From Hirsutella rhossiliensis (lineage: Eukaryota > Ascomycota > Sordariomycetes > Hypocreales > Ophiocordycipitaceae), in the NCBI RefSeq assembly GCF_020360975.1, contig NW_025408671.1, forward strand, positions 992,001 through 1,056,000: DNA of 64,000 nucleotides, read 5' to 3'. Made by a program: the position numbers and the translations under genes. The notes under the pieces are model-generated. The model was not told the DNA's origin. It made no database searches and saw nothing but the letters and a program-made list of their open reading frames with translations. Below, one piece after another: positions 22,425 through 33,566 of the stretch (the first letter of the stretch is position 1; each line of letters starts with the position of its first letter).

Positions 22425-25044
22425 TCTCGTACGGGCTATTAGCTCCTCTCGTAGACTCTCAAGGCGGGCCTCTAAGGACAGCTTCTCTCGAACGTCTTCT
22501 AGCCTAATTTACTATAAGAAGACAGCTAGCTTCTGCTTCGGCAGGGGCTTCGTAAGACCGTCGGCTTTCATTAATGCCGTTAGAACCTAACGGACGGAAA
22601 TAAGTCCCCTTTAGACCTCTTAGCGTAACCAATGCTGGTAGATATCGATATGCCGTAGCCGGGTCGACAGCTTGCTATTTTCCTCCGTAAGAATTCGTAT
22701 AGTCTGCGTGTTATCGCATTCTATAGCTAACGGGGACGGAATTTACAGTCGTAACGATATTAGTAGCCGGCTAAGGAAAATCGCTTCTTTTAACGCTTCT
22801 AAAAGAGCTAGTAGCTCTGCCTCCGTACTAGAAGTCGTAACGGTAGCCTGCTTCGAAGCTCTCTAAGCAATGGTTCCTCTAAAAAGGGACATAATATACC
22901 CCTATGAGCTCTTTCTATCTAAGGAATTATCCGCAAAGGACGAATCGCTCGAACAGAGGAAGATTTCGGCAGCTTGTTTCCTTCCCTGCCCTCCTAGGCG
23001 CAGACCATGTGATCTCGTTAAATAGAGATAAAGGATAGCTCTATCTGCTGCTTCTTAATGCCTAGGGCTAGGATTCTGGTTGTGCCTAGCTAGCCGGGAG
23101 ACCGTAAAAGAGATATCCGGTCTAGTAGAAATAGCTAAAAAAAGCAGGGAGCCCACCTTCTGTTAATATTGGTGTTTCTCTTGCTCCCTAGCTTAAAAGG
23201 ACGGATTAGGCAAAAGCTCTTCGTCTAATATAGGCGTAGAGGGAAGCTTCTTATCGAGGGATTTAGGGAGGAATTTATAAGCGACCTTATCGATATAGGC
23301 GTCCTAGGTAAGCTAGATAGTCCGTTGGGACCTATTCCGAAGGATTCGTATCCCTAGGAACCACTTTAGCTCCCCTAGCCTGGTTATCTTATACCTTTAT
23401 TGTAGGCCTCGTATAGCCTCCCTAGCAGCAGCTTCTTCCTCTTTCGGGTACGCTAGATAATGTCGTCGACGTAGAAGACCGTGATTTTACCCTTCTGCAT
23501 TATACACGGTTCCTAAGGGACTTTCGTGAAGCCTAGGGCTTCGAGGGAACCTATTAAATGCTGTTGCCAAAGAAAGGGTGATCTTCGTAGTCCGTATAGA
23601 GCTTTCCTAAGCCGTAGAACCTTTCCTAGCTATTGGAAGCCTGGTGGAAGGCGCATGTAGACAACTTCTTCTTCCTCGAGTAGGCAGTTAACAAAGGCGT
23701 TAACTACATCCATCTAATCGAGCTCGAGGTCGAATTCTGCTGCTATAGCCATAAGGGTCCGAAAAGACATCCCTGCTAGGGTAGTTGCCCTAGTAGGAAG
23801 ATCCCCTTTTTCCTACTAGTTCCCGCAGACAACTAGCCGGGCTTTGCACTTTTAAAGGAAGCTGTGTTTATCAGTCTTATAGATAAAGACCCACTTATAG
23901 CCAAGGACCTGTTTTCCTCTTGCCTTTTCCTTAAGGACCTCTTCGAAAGACCCTATTTCTTCGTGTAAGGCTAGGTGGTCTTTCTAGGCCTAGAAAAACT
24001 GGTCTCTAAAGGGGTGTCTTTCTAGCTGCTTCTGGTTTGCTGGTGGGTCCGGGAGGTCTCTTTTATGTACCTTCCTTGCTAATACTGGCTTGAAAAGCCG
24101 GCCTGCTATGAACGCTCCGTGGGAACCGTCTTCTATCGGCGTTGGGTAGAAGTCGGAAAAACGATCGAAATAGGGGAGAGGTTGGTCTTCTTTAGTATCC
24201 GTATCGGGCCCTATACCTTCCTTTGCTTCTCGAAGCAGGGACAAAAAGGCAGCCGGGTAATCCTTCGAGAGAGGTGCCTTTCCTACCCCCTTAGGGGTCG
24301 AGACGGGAAGACTAACTAAAAAAGCTACTTCTAGATCTTCTTCTTATTCCGTAAGAGGAGGCGTAGGGAGGTAGGCGTATTCTAGCTCTACCGCTTTCCT
24401 ATAGTCTCCTTCTTCGTCTAGATCATCTGATCTAGCAGCTTTCTCTTCTTCTTCTTCTTCGAAGTCGGCGTTATCCTCGACTGCTTCGACGTCGGTTTCT
24501 TCTTCCGTTTCCTCGTCTAGGACTTCTTCTTAAGACTGTTAGGAAGGGGGGATTTAAATCTTCTAAATTAGCTAACGTTGAGAGAGTAAAAGGGGCTGTT
24601 GATCCCTCTTTCCGTCAAAGAAGCTAAATTCGTCGAAAATCACATCCCTAGTCGAAATAACCTTCCGTAGAAGAGGAATCCAGATCCAGAAGATATTCGT
24701 AGAATTATAACCAACGAGGTAACCAATAAAGGCTCTAGGATCAAGCTTTCTTTTCTTCTTCCTTTTTAGCTATGCATCGGCAGTTATTGCGTATGCCTTG
24801 CAGCCGTAGGCACGAAGGTAGGCTAGCGAGGCCCTCTTCTTCGTGAAGAGCTCGAGGGGGGATTTCCAGTCTGTTCCTTGGGTAGTCCCTCTAGGGGTCC
24901 GGTTCTAAAGGTAACAGGCGGTCTCAACGACTTCCCTCCAAAGGTCGTGTAGAAGCCTTACAGCAAGTCTCATTATACGGGCCCTTTCTATCACAGCACC
25001 CCCTAATCTTTCTGCCCCTCCGTTCTAGGCCTGGGTATTCGGTG
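22425..25044 (-). pseudogene. C1 Pol 3' part: integrase C-half, reverse transcriptase, RNase H
   Basis: Minus-strand copia Pol downstream of the hAT insertion. Integrase: NGGAERLGGAVIERARIM (catalytic Glu region, about 24960-25030), then KSPLELFTKKRASLAYLRAYG and near 24720 FIGYLVGYN and STRDVIFDEF, the usual C-terminal piece. Reverse transcriptase opens at about 24050-23850 (GYKWVFIYKTDKHSF, KARLVV) and has FYVDD at 23462-23476, catalytic Asps intact; a one-base shift follows near 23455 before GELKWFLGIRIL. RNase H (about 22870-22450): SSTEAELLALLEALKEA, IECDNTQTIRIL, RHIDIYQHWLR, ADGLTKPLPK. In-frame stops are TAG/TAA at former CAA, CAG or TGG, i.e. RIP. Without these it would be a complete family-typical Pol. 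Confidence 0.88.
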
Positions 25045-25052
25045 CTAACGGG
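25045..25052. repeat. Target-site duplication of the hAT element (left)
   Basis: ctaacggg here and at 28002-28009, an exact 8-bp duplication as made by hAT transposases. It lies within the integrase core coding region of C1. Confidence 0.95.
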
Positions 25053-25070
25053 CAGGGTGGCGATCAATTC
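25053..25070 (+). repeat. hAT terminal inverted repeat (left)
   Basis: cagggtggcgatcaattc, matched exactly in inverse by 27984-28001. CAGGG is a common start for hAT ends. Confidence 0.95.
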
Positions 25071-25313
25071 CACCTCCACCTCCACGTCTTCAATAATATT
25101 GAAGTGGAAGTCACGTGTTTCAATTCAATCAATTCAATATCACCTGCACATTGAGAGCTTCAATCCACGCCTCCGCCTCGAACGTTGACCACGCGTTGAA
25201 GCCGTTGAAGCAGGAGGTGATCTAGGTAGCATCTACACTTAGGTACCTAATCGAGTCGCGTCTGACGCGCGTGATTCGCGTGATCACCCTCAAGGTTAGC
25301 CTTAGTTACCGTA
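25071..25313 (+). promoter_or_regulatory. hAT left subterminal region
   Basis: About 240 bp holding repeated TTCAA/TTGAA motifs (for example ttcaattcaatcaattcaat near 25120-25139) and a palindrome, cttcaataatattgaag (25088-25104). Similar motifs recur at 27860-27990. Such clusters bind transposase in hAT elements; here that is inference. The transposase promoter must also lie here; I see no clear TATA box. Confidence 0.55.
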
Positions 25314-25463
25314 TTGAGTGTTGTAGTACTTCCATTCCATACTGTTTTCAGATGTAACGAATGTATAAGTACCTGGGCGATTGAACGCGTTTGGGCTGAA
25401 GTTCCCCGAGTCGCGTCGCAGAGAAACCTTCCCCAAACGAATGCATCCCCTTCCTGCGGCCAA

Positions 25464-27805
25464 ATGGAAACCGACGTTCCTACTAAGCCCCAGCGTGCTT
25501 CAGACGGAGGCTCATCCAGCAAGTCGTTTGTTAACATGGATGCTTTGCAAGACGAATGGAGCATCTTCCCATGGAACCATTTTCCAGGTTATACGATTTC
25601 CGAGCGTGCTGGCAGGCAGACTTCGTGGGTCTGGCAGCATGGTTTCGACATTCAACCTAGCGATTCTCCCACGAAAAAAATGGGTTTGCAAGCCCTGCCT
25701 CAAGAAGCCGAAGCAAAAACATCAGACTTCTCTGCCGCTGGCACTCAGAACATCGAGAATCATCTGTTCAAAGAGCACAGGCTTGTCGATCTGTCCGGGA
25801 AGAGGGGCGCCCGCTCTTGGGAAAGGAACCAGGACAAGACCCCGTCAAAGAATATTGTGGAGATGTTGAACCTCAATGCTTCAGACCCCAAAGAGCAAGG
25901 TATCGCGAACGCCCTCATCCAGCGCTTCGATAAGGACCATTTTCAGAGACTTCTTCTCGAGTGGGTGGTCGACGCCAACGTCTCCTTTCGCCAGCCCGAG
26001 CACTGTCGCCTCCGACATATTTTCGAATACCTGAATCCATCGGTCGCAGTGACGAATGCCCACATCTCGCACGATACCGTTCGAAAGCGAATTGTTGACC
26101 TTTATACCCGATACAAGACGTGCGTAATCGACAATCTAAAGAGCACCCCGGGCCAAATTCACATTGCGTTCGACGGCTGGCGTTCCAGGAATCGGCACGC
26201 TTTATACGGGATTATATGTTTTTACATCGACAAGGATGGAGTTCCATCAAAGCTTGTCCTAGGCATGCCGGAGCTGAAGATCTCACACTCGGGAGAAAAC
26301 ATTGCAGCCCAGATCCTCGAGATCCTAGAGAGCTATGAGATCCTCGACAAGGTGGGCTATATTACACTGGACAACGCTGGCAATATGGATACGGCGACAG
26401 AGGAGATTGCAGAGGCACTGGGCTTTGATCCGAAGAAGCGGAGGGTGCGATGCTTCGGCCACGTGCTCAACTTGGTGGTCAAGGCGCTATTATTTGGACA
26501 CAAGGCCGACGCGTTTGAGGCAGAGATTAACGGGGAGCCTGTTCTTGACGCGGTCCAGCATGAAATCTGGCGAAAGAAAGGCCCAGTCGGAAAGCTCCAC
26601 AACCTAGTAAATTGGATCCATCAGTCCGATAAGCTGACGTACCGGCTTCGTGCGCTTCAGGAAGAGTCCTTTTCACAGTCGGACGACCCCAAGGTTCGAG
26701 CGAAGAACCCTGTGGACGTTGTCCTGATAACCTTACTCGTTGGCTTTCGACTCTTTATATGATACGGCGCGGCCTTGAGTTGCGGCCTTTCTTGGAAGAC
26801 CTGACTGAGAAGGTCACGCTTGAGTTCAGGAAAATGCCGCAATGGGATGAGAAGGGCAAAAGAGATGCCTTTGTCTCTCCGCGAGGAGAGTCTTCTCAGC
26901 GATAAAGACTGGAAGGTCATTGGGTTGATGGATAGGGTGCTTGTTGACTTCGAAGAAGCACTCGAATGCTAGAAGGTGACGCCCAGAGCCGAGTTCGAAA
27001 AGGAGGCCGCATTGAAGCATACGGAAATATGTGGGACGTTGCCTCAACCTACGAATTCCTGATGGACAGACTAGAGGAGTGGAAAGCAGTAGCGGAGAAG
27101 TTCCCCGATCCAGAGCACCTCAAGGCTAACATTAATCTGGGCTGGGATAAGTTGAACGACTACTATACGAAGCTTGACGAGACGCCAGCATACTATGCTT
27201 CTGCTATTTTAAATCCGGTTTCGCGTTGGGGTTATTTCGAGAATACATGGACTGACAAAGCACAGCTCCCCTGGCTACAGGAGGCAAAAGGAATGGTGAG
27301 AAACCTGTGGGAGGAGGAGTACAAATCGCTGCCGATCCCTCCGATGCCTGACGAAGAGCGTCCGTACAAGCGACTGAAGGCAATGAGCGCGCTTGAGAGA
27401 CACCGAGCCCAGAGGACTTCGTCGCTGCCCAACGAATCTTCCTCTTTGGAAAGTTCACTGAATCCGGACCATGATGAATATGACCGCTGGCTGTCGAGTG
27501 CTGACGCTGAGAATGATCCTCTCGTCACCAACCCATTTCAGTATTGGTGGCAGAGGCGGAAAGACTACCCACGGTTGTCGCGGATGGCTCTCGACTTGCT
27601 CTCGATCCCTCCCATGTCCGCAGAGTGCGAGCGTCTCTTTAGTACCACTGGGCAAATGGTGTCACCGCTACGGACTCGATTGGAAGCCAGCACGATAGGG
27701 ATTACGCAAACGTTACGGTCGTGGGTACGGAATGGCCTAATCGACGCCGTGGATACGTTGGTTGACGTGTCAGGGAGAATGCGAATAGCATTATATGGAG
27801 TCTAG
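25464..27805 (+). CDS. hAT transposase, five apparent frame breaks
   Basis: Cut-and-paste transposase acting on the 18-bp ends. An ATG at 25464 (or 25536) gives about 780 residues; an earlier ATG at 25314 is possible. Order: N-terminal segment FPGYTISERAGRQTSWVWQHG; BED-type zinc finger WVCKPC...NHLFKEH; catalytic core with HIAFDGWRS (first Asp, about 26162), ITLDNAGNMDT (second Asp, about 26362) and CFGHVLNLVVKAL; C-terminal dimerisation region YPRLSRMALDLLSIPPMS and ECERLFSTTG with the likely catalytic Glu; stop at 27803-27805. The frame breaks at A7 25674-25680, A5 25715-25719, G 26726, TTT 26870-26872 and C 26969. Each is cured by one base in a homopolymer run, so they may be consensus errors rather than decay. 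No RIP-type stop. A related, RIPped transposase lies at 62150-64000. Confidence 0.88.
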
Positions 27806-27983
27806 GGATGATACTGGACATGCTGCCGGCTAGGGCCCTCGGCGACCCCATGGGCCGTACGTGGTTCAACGTCTTCAATTCAACTCCATCGCCCCCATCT
27901 GAAGGCAGGTGGTTCAACTCAACGGGACCAATGATGAATAAGCTGTCAACGCAACTCAATAATGAGGCCAAATTGATGGAATT
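27806..27983 (+). promoter_or_regulatory. hAT right subterminal region
   Basis: Contains several TTCAA/TTGAA and CAACTCAA motifs (27860-27990) mirroring the left end. Likely transposase-binding DNA; no terminator is evident. Confidence 0.45.
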
Positions 27984-28001
27984 GAATTGATCGCCACCCT
28001 G
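27984..28001 (-). repeat. hAT terminal inverted repeat (right)
   Basis: gaattgatcgccaccctg, exact inverse of 25053-25070; followed by the ctaacggg duplication (28002-28009). Confidence 0.95.
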
Positions 28002-28009
28002 CTAACGGG

Positions 28010-29029
28010 AGGGGTAAAATGCCCCTTTTTCGAAGCCAATTTAAGATATCCTTCGTAAATAGCTCTCCGTTAGACCGTATCTTCTTTACCTCGTAGCTAA
28101 AGTAGGATTTTATCCAGTTAACGAAGTCCCGGAGGGCAGACTAGTTGTGCTTGCTTAGGTAGGTCCGTAAGAAATAGGGGAAAACCATCCCTAAAAAAGC
28201 GTCTGTGAAAAACATTACCCTGACGAAGCTTTCCTGATCCCTAGAGACGTCGGTCCAATCGACCCAAATTTCCTCACACGGCTGGTCCGGCCGTAAAGGC
28301 GTTCGTCTGGAAATTCGTCTCCTGGTCTTTCCTTGGCCGCAGTATTCGCATTCGACGGTCTTTAGGCCCCTTATTCGTACGCCTTGTTGTTGACCTAGCT
28401 TATATAAAGCTAGGGGGCCTGGGTGACCAAGTCGTGCGTGCCAAAGAATGCCGTCTCCTTAGGCTGCTAGAAGAGGGTCCTTTGAACCTACCCTCCTTCG
28501 AGCAGGGAAAGCTGACTTCTCGAGAGGTTCCTTCCTAAGGATAGGTCGGAATTCGAGAACAAATTAACTGAATTTTTCCTCGATAAGCCCAATAGTCTAA
28601 TTCTTCTAGACTAGCCTCGTAGGCTCAGACGTCGTATCCTAGAAGATTCCTTCCTTTCGAAGAAGGCGGAAGGAAATCAGGCTCGTTAAAAATCGAGGGC
28701 AAAAAGCTACCCTTTTTCGTCGAAGAATTCGTATAGATCCGTTAGGTAATTTCATCGTAAAATTTACCCTTCTATATCCCTCTATCCGTACGGTTGATTC
28801 CCCGGCAATAAGGTATTCCCTCCGTGCCTTCTTAAAGGACCGGAATCGTGAGAGTGTGTTGCAGATATCGAGGGAAGCACCAGAGTCAAGGATAGCTGAT
28901 TTTCGTAGGGGATAGTCGGAGGGCTCTAACGGTTGGTCTTGGCCTTGTTGATCCGTAGGGAAGACGAAGGCCGGATTTGCTATACCAACGATTTTTCCTC
29001 GAATTTGCGGTAGCGGCGTTAGTTGCTAT
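28010..29029 (-). pseudogene. C1 Pol 5' part: protease and integrase N-half
   Basis: Minus strand. Protease: AILDSGASLDICN with the active DSGA at about 28876-28887. Pre-integrase and zinc-binding part: ILWHARLGHPGPLALYKLG at about 28390-28460, then CEYCGQGK. Integrase core: EEIWVDWTDVSRD (first Asp, about 28260) and KIRSNGELF near 28070, where the second Asp region appears to have lost a codon relative to the usual RSDNG. The frame is cut at 28009 by the hAT insertion and resumes at 25044. RIP-type stops are few. Protein role: processing of Gag-Pol and integration of the cDNA. Confidence 0.85.
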
Positions 29030-30340
29030 TTCTTAGCAACCCGAATCTCGTCTATCTTCTTCTGCAACGAGGGGTCCTCCTTAAGAGACTGTTGTACTGT
29101 TTCTCGTAGCCTCTTTGAAGGGTTGATTCCTTTGGGTCGGTTTTCCTCGAAGACCTGCCAGCAGTCTTCTAGCCGATGGGGCTTTTTGCACGCTTGGCAG
29201 GTAGGTCGATTCCTCCTCGTACGTTGTTTCTTCGAGGAATCCTCGTCCCGGTCCGGAAGGTCTGCTTGAAAGCCTCCCCTTTTTACCCCTTGTTGCTGAT
29301 TTTGACGAGGTTCGATTTCGACTAGTTCCCTGATTTTTCGACTAACGGACTGAAAGGTCCATTGGGGGACTAGTCGGGCCGGTCTGACTGACGGGACCGG
29401 GCCGGGCCCGGAGCAAGAGGCGGAGCCGGGGCCGGGCCTAGGGCAGCCGTTGATAACGGTGTTGATGCTCTCGAGGGAGGAGGAGCCGAAGGAGCAACAG
29501 CCGCAGCAGCAGCAGCGGGAGCCGCAGCAACAGGGGCTGCAGCAGCTGCAGGGGCAGCAGGTCGAGCCGTCTGGGTCGAGTGCTGGCCACGAAGGAACAA
29601 GACTGCTTGCTGTTATACTCTGGCAGCCTCTTCGTCTAGTTCCCGGCTAGCCTCTCGAAAGATAGTCGAGTAACCGTTACTAATAGGCTTTATTAGCAGA
29701 GATATATCCCGTAGCCACTAGCCGGAAAGAGCTTCTGTAAGGAAGTATTAGTTAGCTTCCTTAAGGATTTCTTCCCACTTAGCTAGCCACGAAGAAGCTA
29801 GTAGGTTCCTAGCAGAAAAGGCTCCTAGGTAGGCCGTATAGGTCTTCCTAATACGGTCAGTCATATAGCCCCTCGAGGGAGCTATCGAGGTCTCGAGCTT
29901 TAAAAGCCACTGCCTAGGAGTCTCTTCTTCTCGAAGAGTGATTAACTTTGCGGCACTAACGGATTCCGTTATCGCCGTGCGTGCAGCAGTTAGCAACTTC
30001 GTCTCGTAAAGGTATTCCTTACGGTGACTCTCGTAGTCGCCTAAGGCAGCAGAAAAAGCTCTCTATTATGCAGAGGTTAGCTTAGAGAAGAGGGTAGCTC
30101 CCTCTGCAAAGTCCGTTGCCCTAGGACGAAGAGGGGGCTTAAGAGGGTCCTGCTTGTCAGAGAAGACTAAATTATAGATGGTTCTATCCACACGAGCCCG
30201 TAGCTCCTTTACCCACTTATCCTAATCTTAGGGCTCTGCAAGAATCGTCCTACGGACCGTAGGGACGGCAGAGGAGTCGGTTTTCGTTATTGTTGCGGAA
30301 GAAGAGGGGGGCAGAAAAGTCGGTTAAAAATCGGCTTTTC
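29030..30340 (-). pseudogene. C1 Gag
   Basis: Capsid-like region (29996-29748) reading KLITLREEETPRQWLLKLE and ARNLLASSWLAKWEEILKEA, a copia Gag pattern. It is followed by an Ala/Pro-rich linker (29600-29370) from a GCN-type repeat tract, then a basic segment and a zinc knuckle CQACKKPHRLEDC at 29161-29199 (C-x2-C-x3-H-x4-C, one residue shorter than the usual C-x2-C-x4-H-x4-C). Gag would form particles and bind the element RNA. RIP-type stops occur, for example within 30060-30140. The start is near 30340 but I cannot choose an ATG. Confidence 0.75.
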
Positions 30341-30424
30341 TAGTAAGAGGGGTAAAATAAAGCCACGAGGGATGCAAGAAAGGTGCCTTTTGCAGCAGCC
30401 GGAAGGTACAGGAATACTATTCCT

Positions 30425-30438
30425 CCCGGGCTCATAAC
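30425..30438 (-). other. Primer-binding site of C1 (initiator tRNA-Met half)
   Basis: The plus strand cccgggctcataac abuts the LTR with no gap and equals the anticodon stem-loop 5' side of initiator tRNA-Met (GGGCTCATAAC). A cut tRNA half would prime here, as known for copia. It also fixes the LTR boundary at 30439. Confidence 0.8.
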
Positions 30439-30914
30439 TCTCGCGAAGAGAGATACGAGAAGTGCATGAAAATGCACGAAGGTGAAATTGGAAGTAAGGG
30501 GTCGGACAGGCAGGGCAGAGGGATTTGATTCTTACGGGGGCAGCAATAAAGGTAGGGGAGTGATTATTGTATTGCCTTCATTGTCCTTCTTTCCTCTATC
30601 CAACGCCCCTCTTTATACCCTTCTAGCATCTCAATTGACAAAGAAGATCCTGCTTAAAGAAGCTACTAATGTCCCTTTAACTACCGAGCTTTTTGCCGGT
30701 TTTTCCCCTCCTTTCCAGCCGTTGCCGGCACATCCGTCTTATCTCTCGCCACCTCCATAGGAAGCCATCGCCACTCCTGCTTCCCCTTATACCCCTACCC
30801 TCCTCTCTGCACCTCCTTTTAGCTCCTTCCTTAAAACCTGTTTTTCAGCTTCCTAGGTCCCTCGTGCCAAGGGATATCTCCGAGAACTGCGAAATCAGGC
30901 CACGCTTCGCGACA
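30439..30914 (-). repeat. 5' LTR of C1 (476 bp)
   Basis: In element sense TGTCGCGAAG...CTTCGCGAGA, with near-perfect 10-base inverted ends differing only at the second base. Followed by the gtaat duplication (30915-30919). Confidence 0.92.
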
Positions 30915-30919
30915 GTAAT

Positions 30920-32590
30920 ATCCTATAATTTAAATATCTAATACTATTTAGTCGCTATAGCTTACTATTACTATATATAAGGTCCTTAGATTTTATTATA
31001 TTATGCTAGTCTATAGCCCTTTTATAGATTACGTACCTTGTTTTTTACTTAGTCCTTATTTATTTTATTTAGGTATTCTTCTTCGATTTATTATTAATAT
31101 CGTTTCTTTATATTTTCGTTATATAATATCGTATTAAGGCTTAAAAGACTAATTTCTTATAGCTAATTAAAGATTTCTTATTTCTTAACGCTATATCGTT
31201 TATATTATATTACTTTATAGTTAATTATATACTATACTTTATAATTTTATTTATTTTCGTACTAAAGGTTAAGTTTTTATTTAGCGTCTTTTTATTTTTT
31301 ACTTAGTATTTCCTTATTAATTCTTCCTTAGTTAAATATAGCTTATAGCCTTTATATATATTACTAATAATCTTTTAGTATACTATTATATTATTTATAC
31401 TATACTTATACTTTTTTATATTTATAAACTCTATAGTTTAAGTATATATATTCGTTATAATCTTCTTTATTATATTTAATTCGTTATATAAGTCTTTAAA
31501 AGATTAATACTTTAGATACCTTAAAGTAAGTAGCGCTATACTATTCCTTTATTTTAGCGAGTTTATAGATTTTATATATCTCTAAAAGATATCTTATTAG
31601 TAAACTATAATCGTCGCGGTATTTAAGTAGCGTACTATAATCGGGTTCTAATAATATAACTTAGTCGTTTAAGTAATATTAATTAATTTTCTAGTAGTCT
31701 AGTTTTATACTTAAGTAGGGTTTTAAAAGTACTTATCCTTTAAACCTAACTAAGAAGGAGTTATATTATACCTTTATCTAGAAGTATATTATATAATCTA
31801 AGTAAAGGTATAATATTTATAATATATACTTATAGTACTTATAAGTAAGCAGTATTTATAGATAGTCTTTAAATTATCCTTATAGTTACTATTCTCGTTA
31901 TAGAGCTATAAAGGTATTAACTATAGTAATAGCTATACTATAGTCTCTTTTATATAGTGCCGGTTAATACTAAATTAATATAGCTTATTAGTTTTCTATA
32001 AGAATTTAAGGTATTTATTAAGTTTTAATTTTAAGTATTTCTTTAAATTCTTTAAAGTATAAAGCGTATTCTTTAATTATAGTATTCTCCCTTAGTAGTA
32101 AGGGTAGTAATATAAGTTTATTCTTATCTTCCCTTTCTCTAGGTATTTCTTATTTTTTAGAGCTTATATTATTAATACTTTATTATTCTTCCTTAGGTTA
32201 TTATCTAAGTTTCGTAAGTATAAGGGCTATATTTATATCTTCTTTATTTTATTATTTATAGACTACCTATCGTTATTATTAATTTTTATTTTATATATCT
32301 TCTTAGAATCGTTTACTATTCTTCTTAATCTAGTCTTAAGAGACTCTTTTAAGATAAGGGTATTCTAGTTCTATAAATTTAACTTATTTCTATATTTTAG
32401 GATCCCTTTATTATATTATTATAAGGGTTTTCTTTAATAGCTTTAAGAACTATTTAATACCGTTCTTATTACTTAAGTATACTATATATTCGTCGTTATA
32501 GTATATAGTCTAACTAAGGAGTTTATACTTTAGTTCCTATCTATTAGTAGCGTTTAGGTATTTCTTACCTTTTAAGGCTAGTACCTAGTA
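30920..32590 (-). pseudogene. G1 Pol N-terminal part, RIPped
   Basis: Continuation of G1 on the far side of C1; aligns with G2 50063-51720. By position it holds protease and the start of reverse transcriptase. I could not identify a protease DTG/DSG motif in the mutated frame. Confidence 0.6.
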
Positions 32591-33566
32591 GGTTTTCTTC
32601 TCTTTATAAAGTTATTTATATTCTTTAAAGTAATACCTAAGTTTCCTATAGTTAAAATACTTACCTTTATTTTTCTATATTATATCTAGATCTATCTTAC
32701 TTAGGTTAGTTATATAAGCGTAAGTAATAAGAGTTTTACGCTTCTTCTTATAGTTAGCGAGTTAGCTAAAGTTATTTCTATAAGAAGGGTTCTAGTTTCC
32801 TCTTCCTTATTTCTTTTCTTAGCGTTATATATACTATCTATTATTAATTTATACTATTATAGTAATATAGTCTAAGAAGTTATTAGGTTAATTTTCCTTA
32901 TAAAGCTCGTCCTTAACTTCTTCTTTAAGCCCGTTATAGAATTATAATATAAAAGGTTTATTATCTTAGTTAAGTTTTAAGGTAACTTAATAGAACTTTA
33001 TAGTATAATCTAATACTAAGATCCTTTATTAAAGTTCTTAGAGTTTCTATTTAGCTTTTTATTCCTCGTTAGTTATTCTAAATACCTTTATAATAGCTTC
33101 TTTAAATCCTTAGAAACTAGTAAAGACTTTATCTATTTTATTATCTCGTTATACTAGTTAGTTATCGAGAAAGTCCCTTATAATAGGTCTAAACTAAGCG
33201 AGTACTATTCTAGATAAATAATTTCCTATATAAAGTACCTTTTTAACTAAGTCTAAGAGTTTAATAGGGTAAAACTAATAGTAGGCCTTAAGCTAAGTAA
33301 GAAAGTCTTAAAGCGTACTATAAGTACCGTTAAATAGTCCTAGCTATTTTAGTTTAACTACTTCTCTAAGGTCCTTAACTTATCTATTACTTCCTCCGTT
33401 CTTAAGTAACTATACCTTATATTAAAGGGCGATAATCTCGTATATTATATCCTAAGGCAATATAGTAGCTCTAGAGTTAGTTAATCTAGCTTACTATATA
33501 GGTATATTAATAGTTACGATATTGCTTAGAGTAACGCGGTATTATACTAAATAAGAGCTTTTAATA
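32591..33566 (-). pseudogene. G1 Gag, RIPped
   Basis: Minus-strand Ty3/gypsy Gag. The capsid part (33000-33500) aligns with the clearer copy at 1-568. At 32618-32659 the frame reads YFNYRKLRYYFKEY, which is a zinc knuckle CFNCGKLGHYFKEC with every Cys and His turned to Tyr and Gly to Arg by RIP. Gag begins close to the LTR at 33567. No tRNA primer-binding site was recognised between LTR and Gag. Confidence 0.8.

Larger units (their letters stand above)
25053..28001 (+). mobile_element. hAT DNA transposon, not RIPped (2949 bp)
   Basis: Bounded by perfect 18-bp terminal inverted repeats starting CAGGGTGG and an 8-bp duplication. It encodes one transposase on the plus strand. Base composition is ordinary (abundant CpA and TpG), the sharpest contrast in the window. 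It is the youngest insertion, sitting in C1, which sits in G1. Confidence 0.96.
21696..30914 (-). mobile_element. Copia (Ty1) retrotransposon C1, lightly RIPped, split by a hAT element
   Basis: Without the hAT insertion the element is about 6.26 kb. It has LTRs of 467 and 476 bp, a 5-bp duplication (gtaat), an initiator-tRNA half PBS and a purine tract. Gag, protease, integrase, reverse transcriptase and RNase H are all recognisable on the minus strand. The region is far richer in CpA and TpG than its surroundings, but has scattered RIP-type stops, so it entered G1 after the heavy RIP of G1 and then had a milder exposure. Confidence 0.92.

Noticed and set aside
25247..25564. Minus-strand frames inside the hAT transposase
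   Set aside because: Shadows of the transposase, which has recognisable domains on the plus strand.
25674..25680. A7 run as a programmed -1 frameshift site
   Set aside because: Minus-one slippage would not reach the WVCKPC frame; a plus-one shift is required, and a second run restores the frame.
25381..25869. A separate 162-codon protein in the second frame of the hAT
   Set aside because: Only its WVCKPC part is real; it is the transposase zinc finger thrown out of frame by one-base homopolymer differences.
29450..29650. Plus-strand Gln/Glu-rich frame
   Set aside because: It is the complement of the Ala/Pro-rich Gag linker of C1; the minus frame continues into capsid and zinc knuckle, the plus frame into nothing.
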